63,220 bases of DNA from assembly GCA_002421905.1 (NCBI GenBank), contig DISK01000012.1:4463-67682 (forward strand). The letters are read 5' to 3'. The notes under the pieces were generated by a model. The model was given only the letters and a program-made list of their open reading frames with translations, was not told the DNA's origin and did no database searches. This DNA comes from Micavibrio sp. UBA6212. Lineage in GTDB: Bacteria > Pseudomonadota > Alphaproteobacteria > Micavibrionales > Micavibrionaceae. Shown in pieces: positions 35,836 to 44,741 of this stretch. Numbering within the stretch: the first letter of the stretch is position 1; each line of letters begins with the position of its first letter. A program made the translations under genes and the position numbers.

Positions 35836-37047
35836 ATGTCATTAACAACCAAAGCATGCTTGGCTGCACAAGCAAAAGAAAAGCCTTATAAACTTAGCGA
35901 TGGAGGGGGCATGTATCTTGAGGTAATGCCCAATGGCTCAAAATACTGGCGGCTAAAGTATCGTTGGATTGGTAAGGAAAAACGACTGGCGCTGGGGGTG
36001 TTCCCAACGGTTAGTCTGGCCGAGGCGCGTGAAAAGAGGGAAGAGGCACGTAAACTTTTGACAAAGGGCGTTGATCCCTCTGCCGCGAAAAGGCAAGAAA
36101 AACGACAGTCTATTATTGAGGAGAGTAATACTTTTCAGTCCGTTGCCCTTGAGTGGATGGATATTCAAAAAGATAGATGGACTGCAGGCTATTATCAGAA
36201 AACATTGCGCCGGATGGAAATGCACATTTTCCCCCACATCGGGAATCGTCCGATTTCTCAAATTACTCCACCTGAACTCTTAGAGTGTTTTAGAAAAATA
36301 GAGAAAAGAGGGAAGCTGGAAATGGCAAGTCGGGCGAAGGAATTGTCCGGCCAAGTCTTTCGTTATGGTATTCAGACGGGGCGTTGTGAACGTGATTCTG
36401 CTGCTGACCTACGGGGGGCGCTTAAAACTAGAAAGACTGAACATTTCAGAACGATTGATGAAAAACAAATCCCTGAATTTCTTAAAGAGTTAAGTCTCAA
36501 TAATGCTCGTCTTTTTGATAGAACGCGCAGAGCGGTTTGGTTGTCACTTTTGACGTTTGGTCGTCCTGGAGAGATTCGCCAAGCATGCTGGTCACAGATT
36601 GACTTTGATGATGCTCTTTGGCGCGTACCAACAGATATTATGAAGATGAGACGGGATCATATAGTTCCTTTGTCAAAACAGGCATTGGCAATCCTTCGTG
36701 AGCAAAAAGAAGAGACAGGTCACATCAATACCGATTACGTGTTTCCCTCTCAAATTGACCCCAAAAAATGTATGAGTGATGGAACGGTCAATAGGGCAAT
36801 ACAAAGGCTTGGTTTTGGTGAGGATATGGTTGCCCATGGTGTAAGGGCATTAGCGCGAACCATCATCCGAGAAAGATTGAATTTTGATGCAGAAGTAATT
36901 GAAAAGCAACTCTCACACAAAACAAAGAATCCACTGGGGGAGGCATATGATCGTACCCAATTTTTGGATCAGCGCAAAGTGATGATGCAAGAGTGGGCGG
37001 ATCATTTAGATTCCGTTGTTGTACAAAAAAATATGGTCAAGGTTTGA
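35836..37047 (+). CDS. int: Tyrosine integrase of the P4/DUF4102 type
   Basis: This site-specific recombinase inserts the island into the tRNA. With the start at 35836 (MSLTTKACLAAQ) it has 403 residues; earlier ATGs at 35764 and 35803 add residues not usual for the family and overlap the arm-type repeats. It has an N-terminal arm-binding DUF4102 domain (EKPYKLSDGGGMYLEV), a SAM-like core-binding domain, and a catalytic domain. The latter has Arg 243 (in FGRPGEIR), His-x-x-Arg 334-337 (HGVR), His 361 and Tyr 371 (EAYDRTQF). All catalytic residues are intact. Confidence 0.93.
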   Translation: MSLTTKACLAAQAKEKPYKLSDGGGMYLEVMPNGSKYWRLKYRWIGKEKRLALGVFPTVSLAEAREKREEARKLLTKGVDPSAAKRQEKRQSIIEESNTFQSVALEWMDIQKDRWTAGYYQKTLRRMEMHIFPHIGNRPISQITPPELLECFRKIEKRGKLEMASRAKELSGQVFRYGIQTGRCERDSAADLRGALKTRKTEHFRTIDEKQIPEFLKELSLNNARLFDRTRRAVWLSLLTFGRPGEIRQACWSQIDFDDALWRVPTDIMKMRRDHIVPLSKQALAILREQKEETGHINTDYVFPSQIDPKKCMSDGTVNRAIQRLGFGEDMVAHGVRALARTIIRERLNFDAEVIEKQLSHKTKNPLGEAYDRTQFLDQRKVMMQEWADHLDSVVVQKNMVKV

Positions 37048-37048
37048 A

Positions 37049-37792
37049 ATGGCAGAAAAGGGAAATGATAAAGGAAATAAAACTTATCCCCGAAAGGTGG
37101 TAAGAGATACCCATATATCCGGTTATTCTCTTCCAGAGTTTACTGGGGAAGTCTGGGCCAACATTCAGAATATAATAGAGATTAAATTATCTAAAACTAC
37201 CAAAGATCGTATAAGAGAAATAGTTAATAGATATGTTGAGCAGACTCTCTCTTTGCATGATGGTGCAAATCGTAAGGCTTTATTTTCTCGTCCTCGGAAA
37301 GATAAGCAATCTGATTTGATTAAATTTCAGCATTTTTTAAAGCAGGGAGTCAGTCTATGGAAGGATATTAACCAAAACGATGACTTTTACCGCTTTCTTT
37401 CTGATTTTAATGCAGAAACGAGGGTGAAATATGAAGGCCGATTAGATTTGTTTTCAACAATGGTTAGTTTAGAAAGGCTTCACAAATCTTTTGTATTGTA
37501 TCTTAAAAAAATTCAGGAGGGATCTTGCGCTGTTTGTAGGTCAGAGTTACGACAGTCTCGTTCTAAATCTATTACGGATCCAGAGGTCGTTTACATCAAA
37601 GATATGGCGAGATTATTTAAAGAGCTGGGTATAAAAGTTCCTAAAACTGTCAGCACAGAAAACACAAAGAGGACTCAGAAGTTCACGCAAGTGATTCAGT
37701 TGCTGAATGAATTATTGGATAGTAATATAAAAATACGTATCCAGAGTGTCTCTGCACTTGAGAAGAAAATTCAACGTTATTTAAAAATTTAA
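37049..37792 (+). CDS. Island protein of unknown function
   Basis: The 247-residue product begins one base after the integrase stop at MAEKGNDKGN and is charged and largely helical. A CAVC pair near residue 170 is the only notable motif; two cysteines alone do not make a zinc site. No known domain is recognised. Tight spacing suggests co-transcription with the integrase, and a hairpin at its stop may end that transcript. Confidence 0.65.
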   Translation: MAEKGNDKGNKTYPRKVVRDTHISGYSLPEFTGEVWANIQNIIEIKLSKTTKDRIREIVNRYVEQTLSLHDGANRKALFSRPRKDKQSDLIKFQHFLKQGVSLWKDINQNDDFYRFLSDFNAETRVKYEGRLDLFSTMVSLERLHKSFVLYLKKIQEGSCAVCRSELRQSRSKSITDPEVVYIKDMARLFKELGIKVPKTVSTENTKRTQKFTQVIQLLNELLDSNIKIRIQSVSALEKKIQRYLKI

Positions 37793-37830
37793 GGACAGTA
37801 ATGCGGGATGTTTCCCGCTTAGATGTCCTT
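37791..37830 (+). terminator. Nested hairpin after the integrase operon
   Basis: AAGGACA (37791) pairs with TGTCCTT (37824), and inside it GCGGGA pairs with TCCCGC around a 4-base loop. A short TTATTC follows, so it is a weak terminator or a structured RNA end. The stem starts within the stop codon of the preceding gene. Confidence 0.55.
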
Positions 37831-37930
37831 ATTCAATCAATACACTTTTCACTATTTATCCTCATTAGGGCTCAAGCATTTTTTTACATGCATGTTTGAG
37901 TACGTTTGAAACCTAAATAAGGAGAAGATA

Positions 37931-38137
37931 ATGACACAAGGAATGAGACGTTTCCGCCAGTGGTGTGAAGATAACGGGTTTGGATATACAACCGGATACA
38001 AGAAAATTAACTCAGGTGAAATCCAGGCCATAAAAGTGGGGAATTTAACATACATTACCGATGAGGCTGATGCGTGTTGGAAGGCAAATTTGCCGACCTA
38101 TAAGGCTGCCATTCTGCCTAACCGAAATAAGGGTTAG
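37931..38137 (+). CDS. Excisionase/AlpA-like small DNA-binding protein
   Basis: This 68-residue protein has the winged-helix pattern of phage excisionases and AlpA regulators. FRQWCEDNGFGYTTGYKKINSGE is the helix-turn-helix (given here as FRQWCEDNG and YTTGYKKINSGE), and IQAIKVGNLTYIT is the wing strand. AAGGAG stands before the ATG. A directionality factor is expected close to an integrase. It could instead activate the replication gene that starts nine bases after it. Confidence 0.65.
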   Translation: MTQGMRRFRQWCEDNGFGYTTGYKKINSGEIQAIKVGNLTYITDEADACWKANLPTYKAAILPNRNKG

Positions 38138-38146
38138 GTGACAATT

Positions 38147-38929
38147 ATGGCTGGTAAGAAAAAGAGGATGGTGGGTGACTACGAAGCCCAAAAAGGTAAA
38201 GGGTATTATGCAATGCATCGTGGGTGGCAAGATCATCCATTATTCGGAAATGAGCCATTTTCATTACGAGATGCATGGATCTGGTTAATTTCTGGTTCTA
38301 TATTTTCTCATGAGGGTAAACTCAGGGTTATATGTGGCAAGCAGGTTTTACTTATGAGGGGCCAATCCAGTTATAGTTATCGCTTTCTTGCAGAGGCATG
38401 GGGATGGGACGATAGTAAGGTTGATCGGTTTCTAAAAAAATTACAAGAGTTCGGCATGATCGAGATAGGAGCTGAGACAGGGCAATCCATCATAACTATT
38501 TGTAACTACAATAAATATCAAATTGAGTACGGCTTCGTTGAGGCTGGGGGTGAGATGCCCCCGAGAGGCAATCAGGTCAAGGGCAGGGCAAATAATAAGA
38601 AGGTAAAAAATGATAATAAATATAAAAATAATTCTCCGCCCCTGAGGCTTGTGTCCTCGGCTCCATCATCTGCTATTTCTTTACCTGAAGAGAAGTGGAA
38701 GAAAAACTTGTTCTCCTCGGTTGGGGAAACTGAATATAGAGCCTGGTTAAAGGACATAATCTACAAACAAGATCAATATGTCTATTTCCCCACAGAGTTC
38801 ATTATGAGTTGGTGTTTGAAAAATTATAAAGGCCAGATTGAGGTGGCGCTTAGCTCATGCGGATATGTTGTTAAGGGGTATAAGGTGGATGAGAAAAGGA
38901 ATGGTGAAGTTGCCTCTGCGGGGCCTTAA
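38147..38929 (+). CDS. Replication-initiator-like protein with DnaA N-terminal-type domain
   Basis: The 260-residue protein has an N-terminal winged-helix-like region (RDAWIWLISGS, SYSYRFLAEAWGWDDSKVDRFLKKL) similar to phage replisome organisers. A basic, low-complexity linker follows. The C-terminal segment (KKNLFSSVGETEYRAWLKDI and FIMSWCLKNYKGQIEVAL) resembles the DnaA domain I helicase-loading fold. The ATG at 38147 has AGGTGA six bases upstream; a GTG at 38138 is the alternative. Likely role is replication of the excised island; the exact family is uncertain. Confidence 0.55.
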   Translation: MAGKKKRMVGDYEAQKGKGYYAMHRGWQDHPLFGNEPFSLRDAWIWLISGSIFSHEGKLRVICGKQVLLMRGQSSYSYRFLAEAWGWDDSKVDRFLKKLQEFGMIEIGAETGQSIITICNYNKYQIEYGFVEAGGEMPPRGNQVKGRANNKKVKNDNKYKNNSPPLRLVSSAPSSAISLPEEKWKKNLFSSVGETEYRAWLKDIIYKQDQYVYFPTEFIMSWCLKNYKGQIEVALSSCGYVVKGYKVDEKRNGEVASAGP

Positions 38930-39110
38930 AATTCAACGCCTTCATTTCTCCAGAGGTCAATTTAAAGCTTATGAATGCTAATAAATGTTAAGGTTTTTAT
39001 AAATCATGATGTTGGTAAATGGTAACATTCTGATGGATTTTTAGTCACCATTATTTTCTCAAGATGATGTTGTTTGCTGTTATCCAGGTCTTCAATAGGC
39101 TTTAGATTTT

Positions 39111-39317
39111 ATGTGTTCAGCGCAATCCATTAGATTGCATTCTTATTCAATACTGTTTATTACTTATCATAGTTTGTTCTTCTGGGCAGACTGGGGCTTG
39201 AATAACCCCGCTATCAACGGTGGCGTGTCCGTCATCACGTCGCTTCTCGTGTCTAACGACCGGGAGGCGGCGGCGTATGTCCAAAGCCTCGGCTTAAAGG
39301 CCGTCGCGGTCGTTTGA
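39111..39317 (+). pseudogene. GC-rich gene fragment
   Basis: The last 41 codons (from about 39190, WADWGLNNPAINGG to LKAVAVV) are GC-rich and gene-like, while the 27 codons before are AT-rich and look like non-coding sequence read through. No ribosome site precedes the ATG at 39111. I read it as the 3' end of a gene truncated by rearrangement, kept with its own terminator. Family not recognised. Confidence 0.45.
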
Positions 39318-39338
39318 TAGCGGCTTATTCACTTCCGG

Positions 39339-39369
39339 TCACCAGAGAGGGCATCTCTGGTGATTTTTT
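39339..39369 (+). terminator. Strong intrinsic terminator after the gene fragment
   Basis: TCACCAGAGA-GGGCA-TCTCTGGTGA forms a 10-bp perfect stem followed by six T. It ends directly before the lipoprotein gene, so that gene needs read-through or a promoter within the terminator region. Confidence 0.9.
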
Positions 39370-39381
39370 ATGGAGATGAAA

Positions 39382-39738
39382 ATGAATAAAATCATATGCA
39401 TATTGGCGCTCATTGTGTTGTCTGGATGCTCTGTGACACTTCCTGTTCGTGGTGAAATCGGTAAAGGTCAAGAACGGTTTCTTGGAACAACAACCGGCTA
39501 CATGGATGGGACTGGTGTCCTTCTGATTACTACGGAGTCAGGTGTAAGATGTAAAGGTGAATGGCAGTATGTTCAGAGACCAATAGCTGGTTTGGGCACT
39601 TTTGCATGCCAGGATGGAAGAACAGGGGGCTTTGATTTTACCTCAGATGGTCCAAGTGGAATCGGTATAGGTAGAACCAATAAAAAAGAACCTTTCAAGT
39701 TCAGCTATGGTCAAGCCAGAACCATTACCACATGGTAG
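39382..39738 (+). CDS. Small lipoprotein of unknown function
   Basis: I start this 118-residue protein at 39382 (MNKIICILALIVLSGC), with GGAG six bases upstream; an ATG at 39370 adds four residues ahead of the signal. The lipobox LSGC predicts cleavage and lipidation at the cysteine, and Ser at +2 favours the outer membrane. The mature part is glycine-rich with short strands (GTGVLLITTESGVRCKG, GRTGGFDFTSDG). It is followed by a membrane protein gene 16 bases later. Confidence 0.75.
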   Translation: MNKIICILALIVLSGCSVTLPVRGEIGKGQERFLGTTTGYMDGTGVLLITTESGVRCKGEWQYVQRPIAGLGTFACQDGRTGGFDFTSDGPSGIGIGRTNKKEPFKFSYGQARTITTW

Positions 39739-39754
39739 TTGAAATGGTGGTTGT

Positions 39755-40810
39755 ATGAAATCTAGGACTCATGAAGATATTTGGAAACGAAGCAATATAG
39801 CCTTAAAAATTATATGGTCCTTCTTTGCTTTGGCTGTGGCGGCAGATGCAGAGAGTGGGGTTTTTCAGACTCTTATTGCCTTTATCGCTTTTTCTTCTGC
39901 GGCTTGGGTGCATAGTGGCATAAAGTGGGTTCTGGGGCAGAAAGAATTACCTCTCTGGAGCCTTTTTATCTTCATTGTCATTTTTATAACTACCCTCTAT
40001 TTTGCAATTGATACAGAATGCTACGGCTGCAGGACAAGTGATTACCTTCCAATCTTTATTCTAGGCCCTATTGGGTTTTATTTTTTCCGTTTTGTAGATA
40101 ATAGGACACAAGGACAAAATACTATCTTTTCCGATTTTTTGTATCTGAAGGGGGCCCTTGTTCGTAGCTGCCAGATCATATCAGGCAACAAAAGAAATGC
40201 GTTCTACATTGTTTTAATCATTAGCCTGCTGGGTATGGCAACGAATAATTTTCATGATTTTTCCAGTTCTGGTTTTGACCAAGAACTGGTTGGATTGAGG
40301 CTGGATTCAATTTATGGCACGCCTGAAGAGAAAGGTTTGGCTCTGAAGCAGATTGAAAAAAGAGTTGCCTACTTAGCTGATGAAGAGGCTAAAAAAACGT
40401 ACCAGATATACACAATCGGCTTTTCAATCATTTGGGGATTAATTTTGGTTTTTATCACGGCTCCGCTCTGGAGATGGAGGGTCTACCATGCAACTCAATG
40501 CAGAATTAGTTGGGACAAGGCTCTGTACATTCAGGGGTGGGCAAATACCCTGACGGCTTTGGGGGCCTTAATTGCGTACCAATTATTGGTCCCTTATTGG
40601 GCGGAGAAAAATTTTATTTCCAATGTAATATTTTCGTATTCACTGATTTCTTGGGTGCTTTCTACTGTCTCGCTCACCAAACAGGAAATTGACGGCCAGT
40701 GTTGGGTGGGATTATTCCGTGCGGCTCTATTCTGCATTCTGATACTATTTTTTTGGGGTGTCATGGTAGGTTTAATGCTTGGTGTTCTTTTTAAAATGGT
40801 GGGTCATTAA
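39755..40810 (+). CDS. Multi-span membrane protein of unknown function
   Basis: The 351-residue protein has about eight hydrophobic segments, with a larger hydrophilic loop around residues 175-215. It contains a Cys pair (ECYGC) near residue 90. No transporter or enzyme motif is recognised. It shares direction and short spacing with the lipoprotein gene. Position between the replication part and the IetAS pair makes it an accessory cargo gene. Confidence 0.7.
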   Translation: MKSRTHEDIWKRSNIALKIIWSFFALAVAADAESGVFQTLIAFIAFSSAAWVHSGIKWVLGQKELPLWSLFIFIVIFITTLYFAIDTECYGCRTSDYLPIFILGPIGFYFFRFVDNRTQGQNTIFSDFLYLKGALVRSCQIISGNKRNAFYIVLIISLLGMATNNFHDFSSSGFDQELVGLRLDSIYGTPEEKGLALKQIEKRVAYLADEEAKKTYQIYTIGFSIIWGLILVFITAPLWRWRVYHATQCRISWDKALYIQGWANTLTALGALIAYQLLVPYWAEKNFISNVIFSYSLISWVLSTVSLTKQEIDGQCWVGLFRAALFCILILFFWGVMVGLMLGVLFKMVGH

Positions 40811-41122
40811 TGTCCTTGTGCGTGGGGTGTGCCTATTTTGCCAGAGCAGCAATATGTTTGTAGTTCCAGATTTTTCTAAGTACATACAGTTGAATATGGC
40901 AATAATTCCTATTCTGGGGAAAAGTTTTCGTCGGTATTAGACAGAGAAAATCTGCAGCCATTGACTGCCCATTTTGAATGTGATTGATATTAGTGGATTC
41001 ACAGAAGTCAGTTAATTTGTTAAAATCGGACGAAGCGATTGCTTTCGTCCCTTTGGCTTACGAGCTTCAAGTCAACCTTCTATTAGTGTATTTGCGATAA
41101 ACTGTGAGAGTAAAGGTAAATT
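40811..41122. other. 312-bp gap upstream of the IetAS pair
   Basis: No gene is visible. A 7-bp hairpin GGACGAA/TTCGTCC with a 9-base loop (41028-41050) lacks a T-run. The last 70 bases probably hold the ietA promoter; AAAGG stands before the ietA ATG. No clear -35/-10 pair could be chosen. Confidence 0.5.
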
Positions 41123-42109
41123 ATGGCAACATCAGACCAGGTAAAAGCCTTACTTAAAAGTCACGCTGACGGCGACGATCGGCGTTTTTACTCTATTGCC
41201 CGCCAAATTGCCGCCGAAGCCGCACAGAAAGGGCATGGTAAAATTGCGCAGGAAATTAAGGAAATGCTGGATTCGGTCTCTGACAGGCCAGTAAACGCAG
41301 TTCATATCGACAGGCCTAATGCCATTCCACTGGTGCAGCCCAAAGGTGAACTAGGCGGGCTTATTTCCGTCGAATATAGCAACCTTAAACTGGACGATCT
41401 TATCCTCCCAGTTGAAACGGCGCAAAGACTTAACCGGATTGTTTTGGAACACCGTCAGAAACATCGTCTGCATGAGCATGGCTTAAATCCCCGCAGCAAA
41501 ATACTTCTGGTTGGTCCGCCGGGGACAGGCAAGACCATGACGGCCAAAGCGCTCGCGGGAGAGATGCGTTTGCCAACTTTTTCAATACAGCTTGACCGTC
41601 TGTTAACTAAATATCTTGGCGAGACTGCGGCCAAACTTCGTCTTGTTTTTGACAATATAAAGCAGACACGGGGCATTTACTTCTTTGATGAATTTGACGC
41701 GATCGGTGGAAAAAGGAATGTTGGTAACGACATAGGCGAAGTCCGACGTGTTCTAAATTCTTTCCTGCAATTCATTGATGATGCTGGCTCTGACAGTCTT
41801 GTGCTGGCGGCAACAAACCACCCGGAAATACTAGATCAGGCACTTTTCCGTCGGTTTGATGATGTGATTTTCTATGAAATGCCTGATAGGGATTTGGTTT
41901 TGAAGACTTTGAAAGCTAATCTCAAAGGGCAAAATACAAAAAATGTAAAATGGAACGAGGTTGCAGATGCCGCAGCGGCTCTCAGCTTCGCGGAGATTAC
42001 GCGTGTATGCACAGACGCCATGAAAACAGTTATTCTTGAAGACTGGGAATCACTATCGACTCAGCTTCTGCTGGATGTTATAAATCAGAGATTGCAAGTG
42101 AAATCTTGA
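41123..42109 (+). CDS. ietA: AAA ATPase of an IetAS-type system
   Basis: The 328-residue protein is a single-domain AAA ATPase. It has Walker A GPPGTGKT (131-138), Walker B IYFFDEFDA (185-193), sensor 1 AATN (229-232) and an arginine-finger pair LFRRFDD (241-247), preceded by a helical N-terminal domain of about 100 residues. Directly downstream is a subtilisin-like protease. This ATPase-protease pairing is IetAS, first described as a stability/incompatibility locus on Agrobacterium Ti plasmids and later shown to protect against phage. Assignment rests on domain pairing and size, not a search. Confidence 0.82.
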   Translation: MATSDQVKALLKSHADGDDRRFYSIARQIAAEAAQKGHGKIAQEIKEMLDSVSDRPVNAVHIDRPNAIPLVQPKGELGGLISVEYSNLKLDDLILPVETAQRLNRIVLEHRQKHRLHEHGLNPRSKILLVGPPGTGKTMTAKALAGEMRLPTFSIQLDRLLTKYLGETAAKLRLVFDNIKQTRGIYFFDEFDAIGGKRNVGNDIGEVRRVLNSFLQFIDDAGSDSLVLAATNHPEILDQALFRRFDDVIFYEMPDRDLVLKTLKANLKGQNTKNVKWNEVADAAAALSFAEITRVCTDAMKTVILEDWESLSTQLLLDVINQRLQVKS

Positions 42110-42133
42110 TTTTAGCAGAGCGTTACAGTTGTT

Positions 42134-44623
42134 ATGGCGGATTATAAAAATAATCTTGATCACATTCTTTTGCCAAACTCCGGGCAGCCGGAAGGCTATA
42201 AATATCCAAAGAAAATTAGCGTGCAGGATAGGATACCTCCTCGTTCAAGAGCGCAGCATGCAACCTCCCTTCAAACCCAAATAGCCGCCGTAAGAATGGC
42301 AATGGAGCAGGTGCAGACTCGACCTGACGCCGAGCAATATCCACGTTCTGTTGTTCTCGAATTTCAGGGGGAAAGCCATTATGATCTTGCAACAGTAAGC
42401 CTAGAGACGCCGTCTCAAGGTTTGACATTGTTGAATGTTCGCGAGGATACTGCGACAGACAGACTTTATGCTACAGTTCGTGTTGAAGATCAGAACGCTC
42501 TGGAAAAGTTGGAGAAAAAAATTAGGGAATACGCTGACCCTACAAAAAATACTCCTGCAACAGAAATAAACCCACAAGGCAATCCAAAAAATAGGAAACT
42601 TGTCGAGACCATTTCCAATATAAGCCTTGCCCATCTTCGCTCGTTCTGGACAGACAAGGACGAACTGTTTCCCACAGACCCACAGCAAAAAGTATGGTGG
42701 GAAATCTGGGTTATGGATGAAACTGGGGCTCTTCAGACCCTGCGGGGCATCGCCGACGTTCTGAGGCTTCACACGAGTGACCGTGAACTGTTTTTGGTGG
42801 ATCGTGTGGTTGTTCTGCTGCAAGCCTCCGCTTCAGAACTTGAAGGGTTGCTGGAACGCTGCCACGTCGTTTCGGAAGTCCGGCGGGCGATAGAGATTGC
42901 ACCATTTTTCAGCTTGGGATCGGATTTGCTTTCGGAACAGCTTGAACGTCTTGCCACAACTGTTTCAGGTGCCAATCCGTCGGGCATTTTCATCACCGTA
43001 CTTGATACCGGCATGAATCGTGGACATGTCCTGCTCTCACCGTTTATTGCAGCGGACGATTTACTGACATGCAACACGGCGTGGCAAACCCATGACCATC
43101 ACGGGCATGGTACGCAAATGGCGGGGCTTTCGCTCTACGGCGATTTATCTCCGCTTCTATCAAACCCTCATGCTACAACCATACAACACGCACTGGAATC
43201 GGTTAAAATCCTTCCTCCACAAAGCCAGACACCAACACCGCCAGATTTATATGGAGCCGTTACGATACAGGCGGCAACTATCGCAAATGACCATGACGGT
43301 GAGCGGAGCAGAATATTCTGCATGGCTGTTACGGACCGGATGACGATAGATCGGGGCAAGCCGTCTTCATGGTCCGCGGCTATAGATGAAATATGTTTTG
43401 GAAGGCACACGGGTAAACGGCAGCTCTTTTTCATTTCAGGCGGTAACATGGAACAGCCGGGAACGAATTACATGGATGGTAACATCGGTGAAAGCATCCA
43501 TGATCCGGGCCAGGCATGGAACGCCGTGACCGTTGGCGCCTACACAGAAAAAATGATAATTACTGGGATGGGTTTTTCGGGCTGGCAGCCTCTGGCTGAA
43601 GAAGGTGGATTGTGCCCGTCCTCGACAACGTCGAATGTATGGGCGAATACATGGCCCCTCAAACCGGAAATCGTCTTTGAAGGTGGAAACATGGCAACCC
43701 CGCCCAGCAACGGCACTCCAGCTTTTGATACGGGATTAAGCTTAATAACGACCGGGCATAGAACAAACAGCCCTTTGATTGAGATGGGAGAAACAAGCGC
43801 GGCAGCGGCACAGGCGGCACGTTTCGCGGCCAATCTTCAAGCCCAAAATCCAGATATGTGGCCGGAAACGCTGCGGGCTTTGATGATCCACTCCGCATCA
43901 TGGACTCCAGCTATGCTTCAGGTTTGCCCCGGATTTCCAGACAATTGTTCAAAAACGGGGGTGAATTCAATTCGTACACTCCTTCGCACTCATGGCTACG
44001 GTATACCAGATTTGCAAAGAGCGCAGCACAGCGCAACAGACTGCCTGACACTGATTATCGAGCAGGAATTTGCCCCCTACATTCAAGGTGAGGATGGCAA
44101 ACAGGCGCGACAGATCAACTATCATGCTTTGCCGTGGCCGTTGGAAGTTCTGCAAGATATGGGTGGGGAAACTGTGCGCCTGCGCGTGACACTTTCTTAT
44201 TTTATAGAACCTAACCCGGCTAGGCGCGATAGACAGCCTAAGCATCTTTACCGTTCATTTGGCTTGCGTTTTGCCGTCAAATCTCCGCTGGAAACGGCGG
44301 CAAACTTCAAGAGGCGACTAAACGGAGCAAGAGAAGACGGTGAAGTGCCTGAATTTGCAAGTGATGCCAATCATTGGCTTGTGGGAGATCAGCGTTGGAG
44401 CGGGTCAATCCACTCCGATATATGGACTGGTAGTGCGGCACAACTTGCAGAATGTGGTCTTATGGCGGTGTATCCTGTTAATGGTTGGTGGAAGGATAAA
44501 TTTGACCGCCTCCCAGAAGATCATCGGCGCATTCGCTACAGCCTTGTTCTTTCTATTGAAACACCTCGTCAGGATGTTGATATTTATACGCCAGTGCTCA
44601 ACCAGATCGCCATTATGACATAA
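42134..44623 (+). CDS. ietS: Subtilisin-like serine protease of an IetAS-type system
   Basis: The 829-residue protein has an intact S8 catalytic triad: Asp 291 (VLDTGMN), His 325 (GHGTQMAG) and Ser 555 (GETSAAAA), with oxyanion Asn 438 in ISGGNM. About 280 residues precede the protease domain and 260 follow it; the C-terminal part has a beta-rich segment (VRLRVTLSYFIEPNPA). There is no signal peptide, so it acts in the cytoplasm, unlike most subtilases. It follows ietA by 24 bases. The usual model is a protease held in check or activated by the ATPase. Confidence 0.82.
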   Translation: MADYKNNLDHILLPNSGQPEGYKYPKKISVQDRIPPRSRAQHATSLQTQIAAVRMAMEQVQTRPDAEQYPRSVVLEFQGESHYDLATVSLETPSQGLTLLNVREDTATDRLYATVRVEDQNALEKLEKKIREYADPTKNTPATEINPQGNPKNRKLVETISNISLAHLRSFWTDKDELFPTDPQQKVWWEIWVMDETGALQTLRGIADVLRLHTSDRELFLVDRVVVLLQASASELEGLLERCHVVSEVRRAIEIAPFFSLGSDLLSEQLERLATTVSGANPSGIFITVLDTGMNRGHVLLSPFIAADDLLTCNTAWQTHDHHGHGTQMAGLSLYGDLSPLLSNPHATTIQHALESVKILPPQSQTPTPPDLYGAVTIQAATIANDHDGERSRIFCMAVTDRMTIDRGKPSSWSAAIDEICFGRHTGKRQLFFISGGNMEQPGTNYMDGNIGESIHDPGQAWNAVTVGAYTEKMIITGMGFSGWQPLAEEGGLCPSSTTSNVWANTWPLKPEIVFEGGNMATPPSNGTPAFDTGLSLITTGHRTNSPLIEMGETSAAAAQAARFAANLQAQNPDMWPETLRALMIHSASWTPAMLQVCPGFPDNCSKTGVNSIRTLLRTHGYGIPDLQRAQHSATDCLTLIIEQEFAPYIQGEDGKQARQINYHALPWPLEVLQDMGGETVRLRVTLSYFIEPNPARRDRQPKHLYRSFGLRFAVKSPLETAANFKRRLNGAREDGEVPEFASDANHWLVGDQRWSGSIHSDIWTGSAAQLAECGLMAVYPVNGWWKDKFDRLPEDHRRIRYSLVLSIETPRQDVDIYTPVLNQIAIMT

Positions 44624-44644
44624 GCGCCTTAGTAAATATTTTTA

Positions 44645-44666
44645 ATGGGGGCATAAGTGGGGGCAT
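44645..44666. promoter_or_regulatory. Candidate integrase arm-binding repeats, right end
   Basis: ATGGGGGCAT (44645) and GTGGGGGCAT (44657) start 12 bases apart, the same spacing and core as the pair beside the integrase gene. They lie 59 bases inside the right attachment site. Confidence 0.6.
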
Positions 44667-44724
44667 TACTGATATGATTTATCAGAAAATACATTTTATA
44701 TCAGTATGTTATAATTTTAATTAC

Positions 44725-44741
44725 AGTCCCTCCTGGCACCA
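44725..44741. other. Right attachment site (attR)
   Basis: AGTCCCTCCTGGCACCA matches the tRNA 3' end except for a two-base deletion (GC of GCGC). Its following ATA also matches the base context after the tRNA. It marks the inner right border of the island. Confidence 0.75.

Larger units (their letters stand above)
35642..44741 (+). mobile_element. tRNA-integrated genomic island carrying an IetAS pair
   Basis: About 9.1 kb lies between the tRNA 3' end and an imperfect copy of it. Contents in order: tyrosine integrase, unknown gene, excisionase-like protein, replication-initiator-like protein, a gene fragment, lipoprotein, membrane protein, AAA ATPase and subtilisin-like protease. Base composition changes from AT-rich in the integration/replication half to more balanced in the defence pair, suggesting a composite. 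Candidate integrase arm sites occur near both ends. No conjugation or phage structural genes are present, so it would need a helper to move. Confidence 0.85.

Noticed and set aside
35661..44741. Prophage or integrative conjugative element
   Set aside because: No capsid, tail, terminase, relaxase or type IV secretion genes are present; a satellite-like island fits better.
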